A DNA stretch of 5,788 nt, from positions 1 to 5,788 of the forward strand of contig DBZX01000074.1 in the NCBI GenBank assembly GCA_002311335.1, written 5' to 3'. A program made the position numbers and the translations under genes. This DNA is from a bacterium UBP10_UBA1149. Lineage in GTDB: Bacteria > Desulfobacterota > Binatia > UBA1149. This document shows positions 5,634 to 5,788 of the stretch, piece after piece. A model generated the notes under the pieces. It saw only the letters and a program-made list of their open reading frames with translations. It was not told where the DNA came from and searched no databases. Numbering within the stretch: position 1 is the stretch's first letter; every line of letters starts with the position of its first letter.

Positions 5634-5788
5634 TCACTCGCGCTCGCGGCGCAGCTTGTCCCAATAGTCGAGGCGCTTCTTGATTTCACGCTCAAAGCCG
5701 CGCTCTACGGGTCTGTAAAACGATTGGCGCGCCATATCATCGGGAAAATAATTTTGCCCGGAGAAGGCCGCCTCGGTTTCATGATCGT
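5634..5788 (-). CDS. rarA: RarA C-terminal tail of a second rarA, cut by right window edge
   Basis: The last 50 codons plus stop of a gene entering from the right edge. The tail contains AAFSGQNYFPDDMARQ (residues 6-21 of the fragment), FYRPVERGFE (23-32) and IKKRLDYW (35-42). This aligns well with the end of E. coli RarA as I remember it ([29 protein letters not shown]), and the wording is closer to alphaproteobacterial RarA. The preceding ~390 residues, including all ATPase motifs, lie outside the window. Its TGA (5636-5634) is 2 bases before the DUF429-like ATG, so the two genes are probably translationally coupled. It is not a continuation of the left-edge rarA in this linear sequence: that gene leaves by the left edge while this one comes in from the right. 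Confidence 0.87.
   Translation of the reverse strand, partial: DHETEAAFSGQNYFPDDMARQSFYRPVERGFEREIKKRLDYWDKLRRERE

Noticed and set aside
5634..5664. ATG at 5664 as the start of the DUF429-like protein
   Set aside because: It would overlap the rarA tail by about 30 bases; ATG at 5631 has the better-placed GAGTGA and a normal operon spacing.

Overview
The window is GC-rich bacterial chromosomal DNA, packed with housekeeping genes. It holds six protein genes with confident or good assignments, one uncharacterised protein with an RNase H-like look, and one tRNA. I see no CRISPR array, transposase, phage gene or defence system, and nothing that amounts to a new biological system. The most notable signal is that the window appears to be made of two blocks of different ancestry meeting at the tRNA.

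Left block (1-3684). On the minus strand the first 307 codons of rarA (replication-associated AAA+ ATPase) run off the left edge. nadK (NAD kinase) is divergent from it, with only 41 bases between the two start codons. nadK converges on a minus-strand pair, gpmA followed by a flippase-like membrane protein, joined by an ATGA stop/start overlap. These four genes use the isoleucine codon ATA often (14 of 39 Ile codons, my hand count), which is unusual for GC-rich DNA. The proteins look proteobacterial in a broad sense. I cannot place the lineage; the RarA sequence reminds me of deltaproteobacterial-type homologues.

Junction (3685-3811). A complete tRNA-Ala(GGC) with encoded CCA sits here. A plausible promoter lies on its left and glsA begins 51 bases after it.

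Right block (3761-5788). glsA (glutaminase, plus strand) converges on a minus-strand gene for a DUF429-like protein. The two genes share the palindrome CTAG as their stop codons. Two bases upstream of the DUF429-like gene, on the minus strand, is the last 50 codons of a second rarA, which enters from the right edge. The right block uses ATA once in 24 Ile codons. Its RarA tail and glutaminase look alphaproteobacterial, probably Sphingomonadales-like (inference from remembered family sequences).

Functionally, the left block covers replication-fork maintenance, NADP supply, glycolysis and probably lipid or envelope transport. The right block covers glutamine breakdown and a second rarA operon. 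Two different rarA pieces at the two ends, plus the codon-use switch at a conserved tRNA, suggest either a chimeric assembly joined through the tRNA or a real recombination or integration at the tRNA. The sequence alone cannot decide between these.
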